Source: Amycolatopsis viridis (GTDB taxonomy: Bacteria; Actinomycetota; Actinomycetes; Mycobacteriales; Pseudonocardiaceae). From it: a DNA stretch of 64,000 nt. The position numbers were made by a program, and so were the translations under genes. The stretch is taken from NCBI RefSeq assembly GCF_011758765.1, contig NZ_JAANOU010000001.1:2542001-2606000 (forward strand), in the 5' to 3' direction. Shown piece after piece: positions 10,595 to 19,968 of the stretch (positions are counted from its first letter, which is position 1; each line of letters begins with the position of its first letter). Under the pieces are notes generated by a model that searched no databases, was not told the DNA's origin, and was given only the letters and a program-made list of their open reading frames with translations.

Positions 10595-12589
10595 GTGCTC
10601 ACGGTCGGTTTCCGCTCCCGGTCCCCGGTGGTCCCGGATGCCCGCACGGCGGCCCTCCGGCGTCCGAGCTGGTGGGGTGAGCTGCTGCTCGGCCTCGCCG
10701 TGTTCGGCGTCTACCTGCTGGTCGAGGCGTTGCCGCTGCCCGATCGTGAGGCGCGGGCACAGGCCGGCGGCGAGGCGTTGCTGGCCTTCGAGCGGATGCT
10801 GCACCTGGACTTCGAGCTGCCGGTCAACCAGTGGCTCGCCGGGCAGGGCTGGCTCCGGGTCGCCGCCAACTACGAGTACGCGATCACCTACATCGTCAGC
10901 GCGCTCGTCCTGCTGATCTGGGTGCACGCCCGGTACCCGGCCCACTACCGGTCGGTGCGCACCAGTTTCGTCTGGCTCAACCTGTTCGCCCTCGCCTGTT
11001 TCTGGCTGTTCCCGGTCGCGCCGCCCCGGATGCTCCCGGGTGCCGGGTTCGTCGACACCGTCCGCCTGGGGCACACGTTCCTGTCCTGGGGCTCCCCGGC
11101 GTTGCAGGGGGCGAACCAGCTGGCCGCGATGCCGTCCCTGCACGTCGGCTGGGCGTTGTGGGTGTCGGTGGTCCTCGCGCGCATCAGCGGCGGCCGGGTG
11201 GTGCAGATCGTCAGCGCGGTGCACGTGCTCGTCACGTTCGCGGTCATCATCGCCACCGGAAACCACTACTGGATCGACGCCGCCGGCGCCGCCGTGCTCA
11301 TCGCCGCCGCGACCGGGCTCGCCCGGGTCGCCCGGCCGGTCGACCGGGTGTCCGCCTCCGACACGTTCTTCCTGCACGTGGAAACGCCCGCCTACCCCCA
11401 GCACGTGGGCGGGCTCATCATGCTGAACACCTCGGCCGATCCCGCCGGCCCGGCAGGCGATTGGGTGCGGGCCGCGATCCGGGACAAGCTCGCCGACCTG
11501 CCCCGCTACACCCAGCGCCTGTCGGAGTACTCGCCCTGGCGGCGGCAGTACTGGGTGCCGCACCCCGATCTCGACTGGGACTGGCACGTTCCCGAGTTCG
11601 ACCTCACCCGGCCGGACGGCTCGCCCGGCGGCATGGGGGAGCTGCACAAGCTGGTCGCCCGGTTCCAGGGCGAACTCCTGCCGCGGGACCGGCCGCTGTG
11701 GCGGTTCGTGGTCGTGCGCGGGGTCGAGACGAACACCGCCGCGGTGATCTCGCTGGTGCACCACGCCGTCGCCGACGGCATCGGCACGATCAGCCTGATG
11801 CTCGACCTGTTCGACTCGCCGAGCCTGCTGGACGGGCTCAACGACACCAAACGGCCCACCGTCCTGCAGAAGGTCGCCGCCGGGGCGGTGGGCCTGGCGC
11901 AGCTGGCCACCGACGGGCGGCCGAAGTCCCAGCTGCCGGCCGGGAACCCGCCGGATCGCCGCTACGCCACCCTGCAGATCCCGCTCGACGACGTCCGCGA
12001 GCTGGCGCGCAGGCACCGCGTCCGGGTGACCGACCTGCTGCTGGGCGGGGTCGCCGGTGCGCTGCGCCGGGTGGCGGTCGCGCCGCTGCCGGAGTCGATG
12101 CTCACGTCGGTCACGCTGATGGCCGCCGAGCCCCGGCCGGGCGCGGAGGGCAACGTCACCGCCGCGGTGATGGTCGACATCCCGCTCGGGGACATGCCCG
12201 AAGCCGAGCGCCTGCGGCGGATCGCCAAGGCCACCAGGCGGCTGCGCACCGGCACCCGGGTCGTCGCGTCCCGGTTCGTGCAGCACACGGTGGCCGGGCT
12301 GCTGCCGGCGTTCGTGCACGCCTGGTTCGCCCGGACTGTCTACAATGCACGGTTCTTCAACGGCACGGTGTCCAACATGCCCGGGGCGTCGTGGCAGGTG
12401 AGCTTCCGGCATTTCCCGCTGCGCACCGCGTTCGCCATCATCCCGCTCGCACCGGGCACCCCGTTCACCATCGGCGTGCTCGGCTGGTACGGGTCGTTCT
12501 CCCTCAGCGCCACCGTGGACGCGGCGCTGGTGGACAGTGTGGACGAGTTCCTCGCCGGGTTCCGCGCGGTGCTGGCGGAACTGGACTGA
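10595..12589 (+). CDS. Bifunctional PAP2 phosphatase / WS-DGAT-type acyltransferase fusion
   Basis: About 664 aa with two unrelated parts. Residues about 20-245 form a multi-pass PAP2/AUR1-like domain with the phosphatase motifs PSLHVGWAL and GNHYWIDAAGA. Residues about 255-664 form a wax ester synthase/diacylglycerol acyltransferase domain with active site HHAVADG and a late NMPGASWQVSF stretch. The fusion suggests dephosphorylation of a phosphatidate-like lipid coupled to acylation of the resulting acceptor, as in triacylglycerol or wax ester synthesis. GTG 10595 is chosen because it sits 7 nt after a -10-like GATATA; GTG 10580 lies upstream of that box. Convergent with the PucR gene, 7 bp apart. 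Confidence 0.88.
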   Translation: MLTVGFRSRSPVVPDARTAALRRPSWWGELLLGLAVFGVYLLVEALPLPDREARAQAGGEALLAFERMLHLDFELPVNQWLAGQGWLRVAANYEYAITYIVSALVLLIWVHARYPAHYRSVRTSFVWLNLFALACFWLFPVAPPRMLPGAGFVDTVRLGHTFLSWGSPALQGANQLAAMPSLHVGWALWVSVVLARISGGRVVQIVSAVHVLVTFAVIIATGNHYWIDAAGAAVLIAAATGLARVARPVDRVSASDTFFLHVETPAYPQHVGGLIMLNTSADPAGPAGDWVRAAIRDKLADLPRYTQRLSEYSPWRRQYWVPHPDLDWDWHVPEFDLTRPDGSPGGMGELHKLVARFQGELLPRDRPLWRFVVVRGVETNTAAVISLVHHAVADGIGTISLMLDLFDSPSLLDGLNDTKRPTVLQKVAAGAVGLAQLATDGRPKSQLPAGNPPDRRYATLQIPLDDVRELARRHRVRVTDLLLGGVAGALRRVAVAPLPESMLTSVTLMAAEPRPGAEGNVTAAVMVDIPLGDMPEAERLRRIAKATRRLRTGTRVVASRFVQHTVAGLLPAFVHAWFARTVYNARFFNGTVSNMPGASWQVSFRHFPLRTAFAIIPLAPGTPFTIGVLGWYGSFSLSATVDAALVDSVDEFLAGFRAVLAELD

Positions 12590-12596
12590 GAAGTCC

Positions 12597-13811
12597 TCAC
12601 AGGTCGTCCGGTTCGGACCCGCCCCAGGCCAGGGCGAGCGTGAGCCGGCGCCGGTTGTCCGGATCGTCCAGGCTCTCCCCGAACAGCTCCCGCAACTGGG
12701 TCATCCGGTAGCGCACGGTCTGCGGGTGGATGTGCAGTTCCTCCGCCATCGCCCGGCGGTCGCCGAGGTGCCGCAGCCAGCAGGCGAGCGTTTCGCACAA
12801 CCGCTTGCGCGTGACCGGTCCCAGGTGCGCCAGGGGAGCGAGGCACTGGTGGCGGAAGGCGTCGAACAGCTTCGCGTCGCGGTGCACGATGAGCGAGTCC
12901 AGGTGCTCGTCCACGAACACCGGATCGTCGGTCAGCACGTGGTCGCGGCGCAGCTGCGCGGCGAGCTCGGCGATGTGCATGCTGGCCGGCAGGTGTTCCA
13001 GGGCCACCGCGTGCCCGACCACCGCCCCGGCGCCGCGCAACGCCGACGCCAGCCACTGGCGGCGCTGCGGGCCGCCCGGATCGGGCACGATCGCGCAGAC
13101 CAGCCGCTGCCGCCGGACGTGCAGGCAGGACTGCCCCAGCCGGCCCAGCAGGGCGCTGCCGACCGGGTTGTCCGGCTCCACCAGGACCACCGCGGCCTGG
13201 CGCGGCAACGGCCAGTCCACGCGGGCCGCCGCGGCGCGGATCGCGGCGGAATCGGAACGGTCCGACAGCAGCATGTCCGCGAGTTCGTCGCGCAACCGTT
13301 CCCGGGTGGCCGCGGACTCCGACTGCTCCAGCACGTATCCGCGCGCCGAGGCCGAGGACAGCTGGTCCACGAAGATGAACACCGCCTCGGCCAGCGAGGC
13401 GAACATGTCGGAGGGGACTCCGACCTCCAGCGCGACCGCGGCGACGTGGTGCCACGCCACGCGCGCGCCGATCTGGTACGCCGACAGCAGGCTCGTCAGA
13501 TCGCGGCCCTGCTGCCACTGCGCGCGCCCGATCTCCTCGAACAGCGGCTGTTCGCCGAACCGGTCGGCCCCCTCGGCGATCCCGGACAGCTCGGCGATGT
13601 CCCACTTGGCCATCCGGAGCAGGCGCTGCAGGAACATGTTGGCCGAGACCAGGACCTCGTCCCGCTCGGTGACGATGAACTCGGCGTAGTCCGGCCAGTG
13701 CTCGCCGAGCAGCCGTGCCACGTCGTCCAGCATCCGCGGCAGCCGCTGCGAGGTCGCCGCCGCCAGATCCGCCAGCTTGCCGTCGCTGGTCTCCGTCCGT
13801 CTGCCCGCCAT
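12597..13811 (-). CDS. PucR/CdaR-type helix-turn-helix regulator
   Basis: 404-residue cytosolic regulator. The C-terminal HTH includes CETLACWLRHLGDRRAMA and ELHIHPQTVRYRM, the hallmark of the PucR/CdaR C-terminal domain; the middle has the GGDEF-like CdaR fold. The N-terminal input domain has no recognisable ligand motif. ATG 13811 has GGGGGT about 8 nt upstream; ATG 13850 is possible. It is divergent from the hopanoid operon with only 137 bp between them, making it a candidate regulator of that operon. It resembles the M. tuberculosis Rv1453 class. Confidence 0.85.
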   Translation of the reverse strand: MAGRRTETSDGKLADLAAATSQRLPRMLDDVARLLGEHWPDYAEFIVTERDEVLVSANMFLQRLLRMAKWDIAELSGIAEGADRFGEQPLFEEIGRAQWQQGRDLTSLLSAYQIGARVAWHHVAAVALEVGVPSDMFASLAEAVFIFVDQLSSASARGYVLEQSESAATRERLRDELADMLLSDRSDSAAIRAAAARVDWPLPRQAAVVLVEPDNPVGSALLGRLGQSCLHVRRQRLVCAIVPDPGGPQRRQWLASALRGAGAVVGHAVALEHLPASMHIAELAAQLRRDHVLTDDPVFVDEHLDSLIVHRDAKLFDAFRHQCLAPLAHLGPVTRKRLCETLACWLRHLGDRRAMAEELHIHPQTVRYRMTQLRELFGESLDDPDNRRRLTLALAWGGSEPDDL

Positions 13812-13909
13812 GTCGTGGACCCCCACTCGCCCAGCCCGCGTGCCGTCCATCGTCCGGGTCAATACTGTCAGCTCGTGACAACCGGGGCTTCTCCATTTTT
13901 GTTTCCGGT

Positions 13910-13935
13910 GCGAAGAATTCGCCTCGGGGCCCGAG
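13910..13935. promoter_or_regulatory. Two adjacent palindromes before hpnC
   Basis: GCGAA-GAA-TTCGC (13910-13922) is followed immediately by CTCGGG-G-CCCGAG (13923-13935). Both lie in the PucR/hpnC intergenic region, ending 13 nt before the hpnC start. They are plausible operator sites or a leader hairpin. A -10-like TACTGT lies at 13863-13868. Confidence 0.5.
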
Positions 13936-13948
13936 TGATTATGAGGCG

Positions 13949-14851
13949 ATGGCTCCCGCACCCCCTGGTTCCGGCACGGTCGACGACCGCGTGCTGCGCG
14001 AAAAGAAGCAGGCCGAGAACTTTCCGGTAGCGCTGCGGATACTTCCCCGTGACCTGCGGGACGACCTGGGCGCGGTCTACGACGTCGCACGCGTCATCGA
14101 CGACCTGGGCGACGAAGCGGCCGGCGCCGCGGCCGAGCGCACGGCCGGGTTACTGCGATTCCAGCACGATCTGGAACGCGCCTTTCGGGGAGAGCAACCA
14201 CACGAACGGGTATTGCGTGATCTTCTGCCCGCGATTCGGCGCCGCGATCTGGAACTCGAACCGTTCAATCGCCTGGTGCGGGCGAACCTCCAGGACCAGC
14301 GCGTCGCCTCCTACGCCACGCAGGCCGAGCTGGAGGCGTACTGCGTGCTCTCCGCCGATCCGGTCGGCCGCATCGTGCTCCGGATCTTCGGCGTGCGCGA
14401 CCCCGAGGCCGAGCGCCTGTCGGACCGGGTCTGCACGGCGCTCCAGCTCATCGAGCACTGCCAGGACGTCGGCGAGGACCGCCGCAACGGGCGGGTCTAC
14501 CTGCCGCAGGCCGACCTCGCCGCGTTCGGCGCCACCGCCGCCGACCTGGACGCACGTGCCACCAGCCGCCCGGTGCGGCTCGCCGTGGCCGCGCAGACCG
14601 CTCGCGCGCTGGACCTGCTGGCCGAGGGCGCGGCCCTGCTGGACCGCCTGCACGGCTGGGCGCGCCTGGCCGTCGCGGGGTACGTCGCCGGGGGACTGGC
14701 CACACTCGACGCGCTGCGCCGGGCCCGCTGGGACGTCCTGCCCGGCGCCCCGCGCCCGCGCAAGCCCGATGTCCTGGCGCACCTGATCGCCCTGCTGGTG
14801 CGCCCGGCCGCCCATGTCCGCCGGATCCGGGAAGGTGGTCGGTTCTCGTGA
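13949..14851 (+). CDS. hpnC: Hydroxysqualene synthase (HpnC, trans-isoprenyl diphosphate synthase fold)
   Basis: 300 aa, squalene/phytoene synthase family. The first aspartate motif is DVARVIDDLGDEA and the second EHCQDVGEDRRNGRVYLP. In the three-enzyme route HpnC converts presqualene diphosphate to hydroxysqualene. ATG 13949 is the first start in frame after the promoter region. The stop overlaps the GTG of hpnD by 4 nt, indicating translational coupling. First gene of the hopanoid operon. Confidence 0.93.
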   Translation: MAPAPPGSGTVDDRVLREKKQAENFPVALRILPRDLRDDLGAVYDVARVIDDLGDEAAGAAAERTAGLLRFQHDLERAFRGEQPHERVLRDLLPAIRRRDLELEPFNRLVRANLQDQRVASYATQAELEAYCVLSADPVGRIVLRIFGVRDPEAERLSDRVCTALQLIEHCQDVGEDRRNGRVYLPQADLAAFGATAADLDARATSRPVRLAVAAQTARALDLLAEGAALLDRLHGWARLAVAGYVAGGLATLDALRRARWDVLPGAPRPRKPDVLAHLIALLVRPAAHVRRIREGGRFS

Positions 14852-15711
14852 CGACCCCGACGATCGCACAGGCCTACGCCACCTGCGAGGACATCACCAG
14901 GACGGAGGCCCGGAACTTCTACTGGGGCATCCGGCTGCTCACCCGGCAGCGCCGCTCGGCGCTGTGCGCGGTCTATGCGCTGGCGCGCCGCGTGGACGAC
15001 ATCGGCGACGGCGACCTGCCGCTCGAGGAGAAGGCCGCGCAGCTGGAGACGGTCCGCAAGGAGCTGTCCGCGCTCGACCGCAGCACGGACCCGGTGCTGG
15101 TCGCGGTCGCCGACGCCGCCCGCCGCTACCCGGTGCCGCTGGAGGCCTTCGAGGAACTGCTCGACGGGGTCTGGATGGACATCGAGGGCCGCCGTTACGG
15201 CACCTTCGACGAGCTGACCGAGTACTGCCGGTGCGTGGCCGGGTCGATCGGCCGGCTGTGCCTCGGGGTGTTCGGTCACCGGCCGCACCCGCAGGCCGCG
15301 CACTACGCCGACGCGCTCGGCATCGCGCTGCAGCAGACCAACATCCTGCGTGACATCCGGGAGGACCTCCTCACCGGCCGGGTCTACCTGCCCGCGGCGG
15401 ATCTCGACGCGTTCGGCGTCGAGCTGGCCGTCGACGAGCGGGGCGTGCTGGCCGATCCGGACGGCGGCCTGGCGAACCTCATCCGGCACAGCGCCGCCCG
15501 CGCCCGCGAGTGGTACGCCGACGGGCTGCGGCTGGGACCGCTGCTGGACCGCCGCAGCGGTGCGTGCTGCCTGGCGATGGCCGGCATCTACCGGCACCTG
15601 CTGGACCGCATCGCCGAGCAGCCCTCCGCGGTGTTCGACCGGCGGCTGTCGCTGTCCGGGCGGGAGAAGCTGGGCGTGGCGTTCCGCGCCCTGGGCGGGC
15701 GGGCGGCATGA
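14848..15711 (+). CDS. hpnD: Presqualene diphosphate synthase
   Basis: 287 aa. Condenses two farnesyl diphosphates to presqualene diphosphate. Family motifs are YALARRVDDIGDG, the CRCVAGSIGRLCLGVFG helix, and NILRDIREDLLTGRVYLP with the second Asp-rich site. GTG start overlaps the hpnC stop, and its own TGA overlaps the ATG of hpnE. Confidence 0.94.
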   Translation: MTTPTIAQAYATCEDITRTEARNFYWGIRLLTRQRRSALCAVYALARRVDDIGDGDLPLEEKAAQLETVRKELSALDRSTDPVLVAVADAARRYPVPLEAFEELLDGVWMDIEGRRYGTFDELTEYCRCVAGSIGRLCLGVFGHRPHPQAAHYADALGIALQQTNILRDIREDLLTGRVYLPAADLDAFGVELAVDERGVLADPDGGLANLIRHSAARAREWYADGLRLGPLLDRRSGACCLAMAGIYRHLLDRIAEQPSAVFDRRLSLSGREKLGVAFRALGGRAA

Positions 15712-17063
15712 GGCAGCGGGTCGCGGTCGTCGGTGGCGGGCTCGCCGGGATCACCGCGGCCCTGCGCTGCGCCGACGCCGGGCACGAGGTGACGCTGCTG
15801 GAGTCGCGCGGCCTGCTCGGCGGTCTCACGCACTCGTTCACCCGCGACGGGCTGCACGTCGACAACGGGCAGCACGTCTTCCTGCGCTGCTGCACCGCCT
15901 ACCTCGGGCTGCTGCGGCGGCTGGGCGTGACCGACCGCGTCCACCTCCAGCCACGTCTGGAGATCCCGGTGCGCTCGCCCCGGCTGCGCCGTCCGGCGTG
16001 GCTGCGCCGCAACCCGCTGCCCGCACCGCTGCACCTGGCGGACTCGGTGCTGCGGTACGCCCCGCTCGGCCTCGGTGACCGGATGCGCTTCGCGGGCGCC
16101 GCGCTCGCGCTCAAGGCCGTGGACCCCGCTGCGCCGGCTTCGGACCGGCGCACGTTCGGCGAGTGGCTGGCAGCGCACGGCCAGAGCCGGGACGCCGTCA
16201 CCAAGCTGTGGGACCTGGTCGGTATCGCGACGCTCAACGCCCCCGCCGAGCAGGCCTCGCTGGGCCTGGCCGCGACGGTGTTCCAGGTCGGGCTGCTCAC
16301 CGACGCCGCCGCCGCCGACATCGGATGGGCGACCGTCCCGCTGCGCCGGCTGCACGGCGAACCCGCGCTGGCCCGGCTGACCGGGGCCGGCGTGCGGGTG
16401 CGGCTGAACAGCAAGGTCACCGGCCTGGCCCGGGTGGACGGGAGCTGGCGGATCGGCGCGGACGAGCCGGTGACGGCCGACCAGGTCGTGCTGGCCGTCC
16501 CCCCGATCGTCGCGGCGAAGCTGCTGCCCGAGGGCGCGGTGCGCCTGCCCGCCGATTTCGCCGACCGGCTCGGCAGCTCGCCGATCGTGAACGCGCACGT
16601 GGTGCTCGACCGCCCGGTCACCGGTGCCCCGTTCTTCGCCGTCGTCGACTCGCCGTTGCAGTGGGTCTTCGACCGCACCGCCTCGTCCGGGCTGGCCCGC
16701 GGCCAGTACCTGGCGATCTCGCTGTCGGCCGCCGTCGAGGAGATCGAGCTGCCGGTGCGGGTCCTGCGTGAGCGGCTGCTGCCGGCGCTGCGGCAGGTGC
16801 TGCCGGCCGCGCGGGACGCGCAGGTCCTCGACTTCTTCGTGACCCGGGAGCGGCACGCCACGTTCCGCCCGGCGCCCGGGTGCGCGGAACTGCGCCCACC
16901 CGCGCGCACCTGCGTCCCGGGCCTGGTCCTGGCCGGTGCGTGGACCGCCACCGGCTGGCCGGCGACCATGGAGGGCGCCGTGCGCAGCGGTGAGGCGGCC
17001 GCCCAAGCCGTGCTCGGCGCCCCCGCGGGGGTGCCGGGCCGATCGGAAGGGATACCCGCATGA
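15708..17063 (+). CDS. hpnE: Hydroxysqualene dehydroxylase (FAD-dependent)
   Basis: 451 aa flavoprotein of the amine oxidase/phytoene desaturase type. The FAD-binding motif VVGGGLAGITAALRC is at the N-terminus and the C-terminal flavin motif LAGAWTATGWPATMEGAVRSG at about 408-428. It reduces hydroxysqualene to squalene, completing the HpnCDE route. ATG 15708 overlaps the hpnD stop by 4 nt, and the stop overlaps the next gene likewise. Confidence 0.94.
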   Translation: MRQRVAVVGGGLAGITAALRCADAGHEVTLLESRGLLGGLTHSFTRDGLHVDNGQHVFLRCCTAYLGLLRRLGVTDRVHLQPRLEIPVRSPRLRRPAWLRRNPLPAPLHLADSVLRYAPLGLGDRMRFAGAALALKAVDPAAPASDRRTFGEWLAAHGQSRDAVTKLWDLVGIATLNAPAEQASLGLAATVFQVGLLTDAAAADIGWATVPLRRLHGEPALARLTGAGVRVRLNSKVTGLARVDGSWRIGADEPVTADQVVLAVPPIVAAKLLPEGAVRLPADFADRLGSSPIVNAHVVLDRPVTGAPFFAVVDSPLQWVFDRTASSGLARGQYLAISLSAAVEEIELPVRVLRERLLPALRQVLPAARDAQVLDFFVTRERHATFRPAPGCAELRPPARTCVPGLVLAGAWTATGWPATMEGAVRSGEAAAQAVLGAPAGVPGRSEGIPA

Positions 17064-18070
17064 CCGCTGTTCTCGATTCCCTGCAGCAGGGCAGGCAGGC
17101 TGTCCTGCCCGCGATGCGGGCCGCCGTCGACCGGCTCGACCCGGCCAGCCGCGCGATCGCCTACTACCATCTCGGCTGGACCGACCTGGACGGCAACCCG
17201 ACCTCCGGCGGCGGCAAGGCTGTGCGCCCCGCCCTCGCCCTGCTGTCGGCCGAGGCCGCCGGTGCGCGCCCGGAGACCGGGCTGCCCGGCGCGGTCGCCG
17301 TCGAGCTCGTGCACAACTTCTCGCTGCTGCACGACGACCTGATGGACGGCGACACCGAACGGCGCCACCGGCCCACGGTGTGGGCGGTGCGCGGCGCGGC
17401 CAGCGCGATCCTCACCGGGGACGCCCTGCTCGCGCTGGCCAACGAGGTCCTGCTCGAGGCCGACGGACCGGGTGCGGTCGGCGCGGCGCGGCTGCTGTCC
17501 GAGGCGGTCGGCGAGCTGATCCGCGGTCAGGTCCTCGACGTCGCCTTCGAGCAGCGCGACGACGTCACGCTGGACGAATGCCTGGACATGGCCGGCGGGA
17601 AGACCGGGGCGCTGCTGTCCGCCAGCGCCGCGATCGGGGCGGTGCTGGCCTGCGCGCCACCCCGCGTGGTCGACGCGCTCGCCGAGTTCGGCGCCGACCT
17701 GGGCCTGGCCTTCCAGCTGGTCGACGACGTGCTCGGCATCTGGGGCGAGCCGTCGGTGACCGGCAAGCCGGTGCACTCCGACCTGCGGGCCCGCAAGAAG
17801 AGCCTGCCGGTCACCTACGCGCTGACCCACGGCGGCGCGCCCGGCCGGGAGCTGGCCGCGTGGCTCAGCGGCGGTGACGCCGCCGACGAGGACGCGGTGC
17901 GCCGCGCCGCGGACCTGGTCGACCTGGCCGGGGGGCGGGCGTGGGCGCTGGAGGAGGCCCACCGCCGGATGACGGCGGGACAACGCAAGCTCACCGACGC
18001 CGGGGTCCCGGAACGGGTGCGCGCGGAGCTGCTGGCCCTCGCGCGGTTCATCGTGACCAGGGAGGCTTGA
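17060..18070 (+). CDS. Polyprenyl diphosphate synthase (farnesyl/geranylgeranyl type)
   Basis: 336 aa trans-prenyltransferase with the first Asp-rich motif HDDLMDGD and the second FQLVDDVLG; the GGGKAVRPAL stretch binds IPP. In this operon it most likely supplies farnesyl diphosphate to HpnD. Chain length cannot be fixed by eye: the residues before the first motif are ELVHNFSLLH, without bulky aromatics right at the -4/-5 position, so C15 or C20 is possible. ATG 17060 overlaps hpnE; the stop shares a base with the shc start. Confidence 0.93.
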   Translation: MTAVLDSLQQGRQAVLPAMRAAVDRLDPASRAIAYYHLGWTDLDGNPTSGGGKAVRPALALLSAEAAGARPETGLPGAVAVELVHNFSLLHDDLMDGDTERRHRPTVWAVRGAASAILTGDALLALANEVLLEADGPGAVGAARLLSEAVGELIRGQVLDVAFEQRDDVTLDECLDMAGGKTGALLSASAAIGAVLACAPPRVVDALAEFGADLGLAFQLVDDVLGIWGEPSVTGKPVHSDLRARKKSLPVTYALTHGGAPGRELAAWLSGGDAADEDAVRRAADLVDLAGGRAWALEEAHRRMTAGQRKLTDAGVPERVRAELLALARFIVTREA

Positions 18071-19968
18071 TGACGCAGACCTCGGAGATCTCCGGGGCGG
18101 TCGGGTTCGATCCGGCCGGCACGCTCGACCGCGCGGTCGCCCACCTCAAGGGCCTGCAACGCGACGGCGGCTGGTGGAAGGGCGAGCTCCAGACGAACGT
18201 GACCATGGACGCCGAGGACCTGCTGATGCGGGAGTTCCTCGGCATCCGGACGGCCACCGAGACCGCGGAGGCGGCCCGCTGGATCCGCTCCCAGCAGCGC
18301 GCCGACGGCACCTGGGCCAATTTCCACGGCGGCCCCGGCGACCTGTCCACCACACTCGAGGCGTGGGTGGCGCTGCGGCTGGCCGGCGACTCGCCGGACG
18401 AGCCGCACATGCGTGCCGCCGCCGAGTTCGTCCGGGCTTCCGGCGGGGTCGAGGCCAGCCGCGTGTTCACCCGCATCTGGCTCGCGTTGTTCGGCCTGTG
18501 GTCGTGGGACGACCTGCCCACCATGCCGCCCGAGCTGGTGCTGCTGCCGTCGTGGGTGCCGCTCAACGTCTACGACTGGGCGTGCTGGGCGCGCCAGACC
18601 GTGGTCCCGCTGACCGTGGTCAGCACGCTGCGGCCGGTCCGCCCGCTGCCGTTCGGGGTCGACGAGCTGCGCACCGGGAACCGGCGCGGCGGGCTGGTCG
18701 CGCCGTGGACGTGGTCGGGCGCCTTCCACTACCTGGACAAGGCGCTGCACCTCTACGGCAAGGTCGCGGTCAAACCGGTGCGCGAGTTCGCGATGCGGCA
18801 GGCCGCGGAGTGGATCCTGGCCCGGCAGGAGGCCGACGGCGGGTGGGGCGGCATCCAGCCGCCGTGGGTGTACTCGCTGCTCGCGCTGCACCTGCTCGGC
18901 TACTCGCTGGACCACCCGGCGATGCGTGCCGGGCTGGCGGGGCTCGACGGGTTCCTCATCCGGGAGGAGACCCCGGAGGGCACCGTGCGGCGGCTGGAGG
19001 CGTGCCAGTCGCCGGTGTGGGACACCGCGCTGGCGATCGTCGCGCTGCTCGACGCCGGGGCGCCCGCCGACGACCCGCACGTGCTCAAGGCCGTCGACTG
19101 GATGCTCGGCGAGGAGATCGCGGTGCGGGGCGACTGGGCGGTGCGCCGCCCCGGCCTCGACCCGGGCGGCTGGGCGTTCGAGTTCGCCAACGACCTGTAC
19201 CCGGACACCGACGACACCGCCGAGGTCGTGCTCGGCCTGCGCCGCGTCGCGCACCCGGACCGCGCCCGGCTGTCCGGTGCTCTGGACCGCGCCGTGAAGT
19301 GGGTGACCGGCATGCAGTCGCGGGACGGGGGCTGGGCCGCCTTTGACGCCGACAACACCCGGGAACTGACCACCAAGCTGCCGTTCTGCGACTTCGGCGC
19401 GGTGATCGACCCGCCGTCGGCCGACGTCACCGCGCACGTGGTCGAGATGCTCGCCAAGGAGGGCAAGGCCGGCAGCCGGGAGTGCCGTCGCGGGGTCGAA
19501 TGGCTGCTGGACCACCAGGAGGCCGACGGCTCGTGGTTCGGCCGCTGGGGCGCGAACTACGTCTACGGCACCGGTGCCGTGGTGCCGGCCCTGGTCGAGG
19601 CCGGGGTGCCGACGTCGGCCCCGGCGATCCGGCGGGCCGTGCGGTGGCTGACCGAACACCAGAACCCCGACGGCGGCTGGGGTGAGGACCTGCGCTCCTA
19701 CCGCGACCCGTCGTGGTCCGGGCGCGGCGAGTCGACCGCGTCGCAGACCGCGTGGGCGCTGCTCGCGCTGCTCGCGGCGGGGGAGCGGGACTCCGCGGTG
19801 ACCGCGCGCGGCGTGCAGTGGCTCGCGGAGACCCAGCGCGCCGACGGCACCTGGGACGAGCCGCAGTTCACCGGCACCGGGTTCCCCGGCGACTTCTACA
19901 TCAACTACCACCTGTACCGGCTGGTGTTCCCGGTGACCGCGCTGGGCCGCTACCTGGGACGGTCATGA
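18070..19968 (+). CDS. shc: Squalene-hopene cyclase
   Basis: 632 aa monotopic membrane cyclase that folds squalene into hopene/hopanol. The catalytic acid motif DTDD is at residues 379-382. Several QW repeats are visible, such as QEADGGWGG, QSRDGGWAAF, QEADGSWFGRWG and QNPDGGWGED. Length is normal for the family. Starts by TGATG overlap with the prenyl synthase stop and overlaps the next start by 4 nt. Confidence 0.97.
   Translation: MTQTSEISGAVGFDPAGTLDRAVAHLKGLQRDGGWWKGELQTNVTMDAEDLLMREFLGIRTATETAEAARWIRSQQRADGTWANFHGGPGDLSTTLEAWVALRLAGDSPDEPHMRAAAEFVRASGGVEASRVFTRIWLALFGLWSWDDLPTMPPELVLLPSWVPLNVYDWACWARQTVVPLTVVSTLRPVRPLPFGVDELRTGNRRGGLVAPWTWSGAFHYLDKALHLYGKVAVKPVREFAMRQAAEWILARQEADGGWGGIQPPWVYSLLALHLLGYSLDHPAMRAGLAGLDGFLIREETPEGTVRRLEACQSPVWDTALAIVALLDAGAPADDPHVLKAVDWMLGEEIAVRGDWAVRRPGLDPGGWAFEFANDLYPDTDDTAEVVLGLRRVAHPDRARLSGALDRAVKWVTGMQSRDGGWAAFDADNTRELTTKLPFCDFGAVIDPPSADVTAHVVEMLAKEGKAGSRECRRGVEWLLDHQEADGSWFGRWGANYVYGTGAVVPALVEAGVPTSAPAIRRAVRWLTEHQNPDGGWGEDLRSYRDPSWSGRGESTASQTAWALLALLAAGERDSAVTARGVQWLAETQRADGTWDEPQFTGTGFPGDFYINYHLYRLVFPVTALGRYLGRS

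Noticed and set aside
10275-10645. Cys/His-rich repetitive proteins encoded by the repeat array on the minus strand
   Set aside because: They arise from a 21-bp (seven-codon) repeat read in several frames; all frames look equally repetitive and none has a ribosome-binding site.
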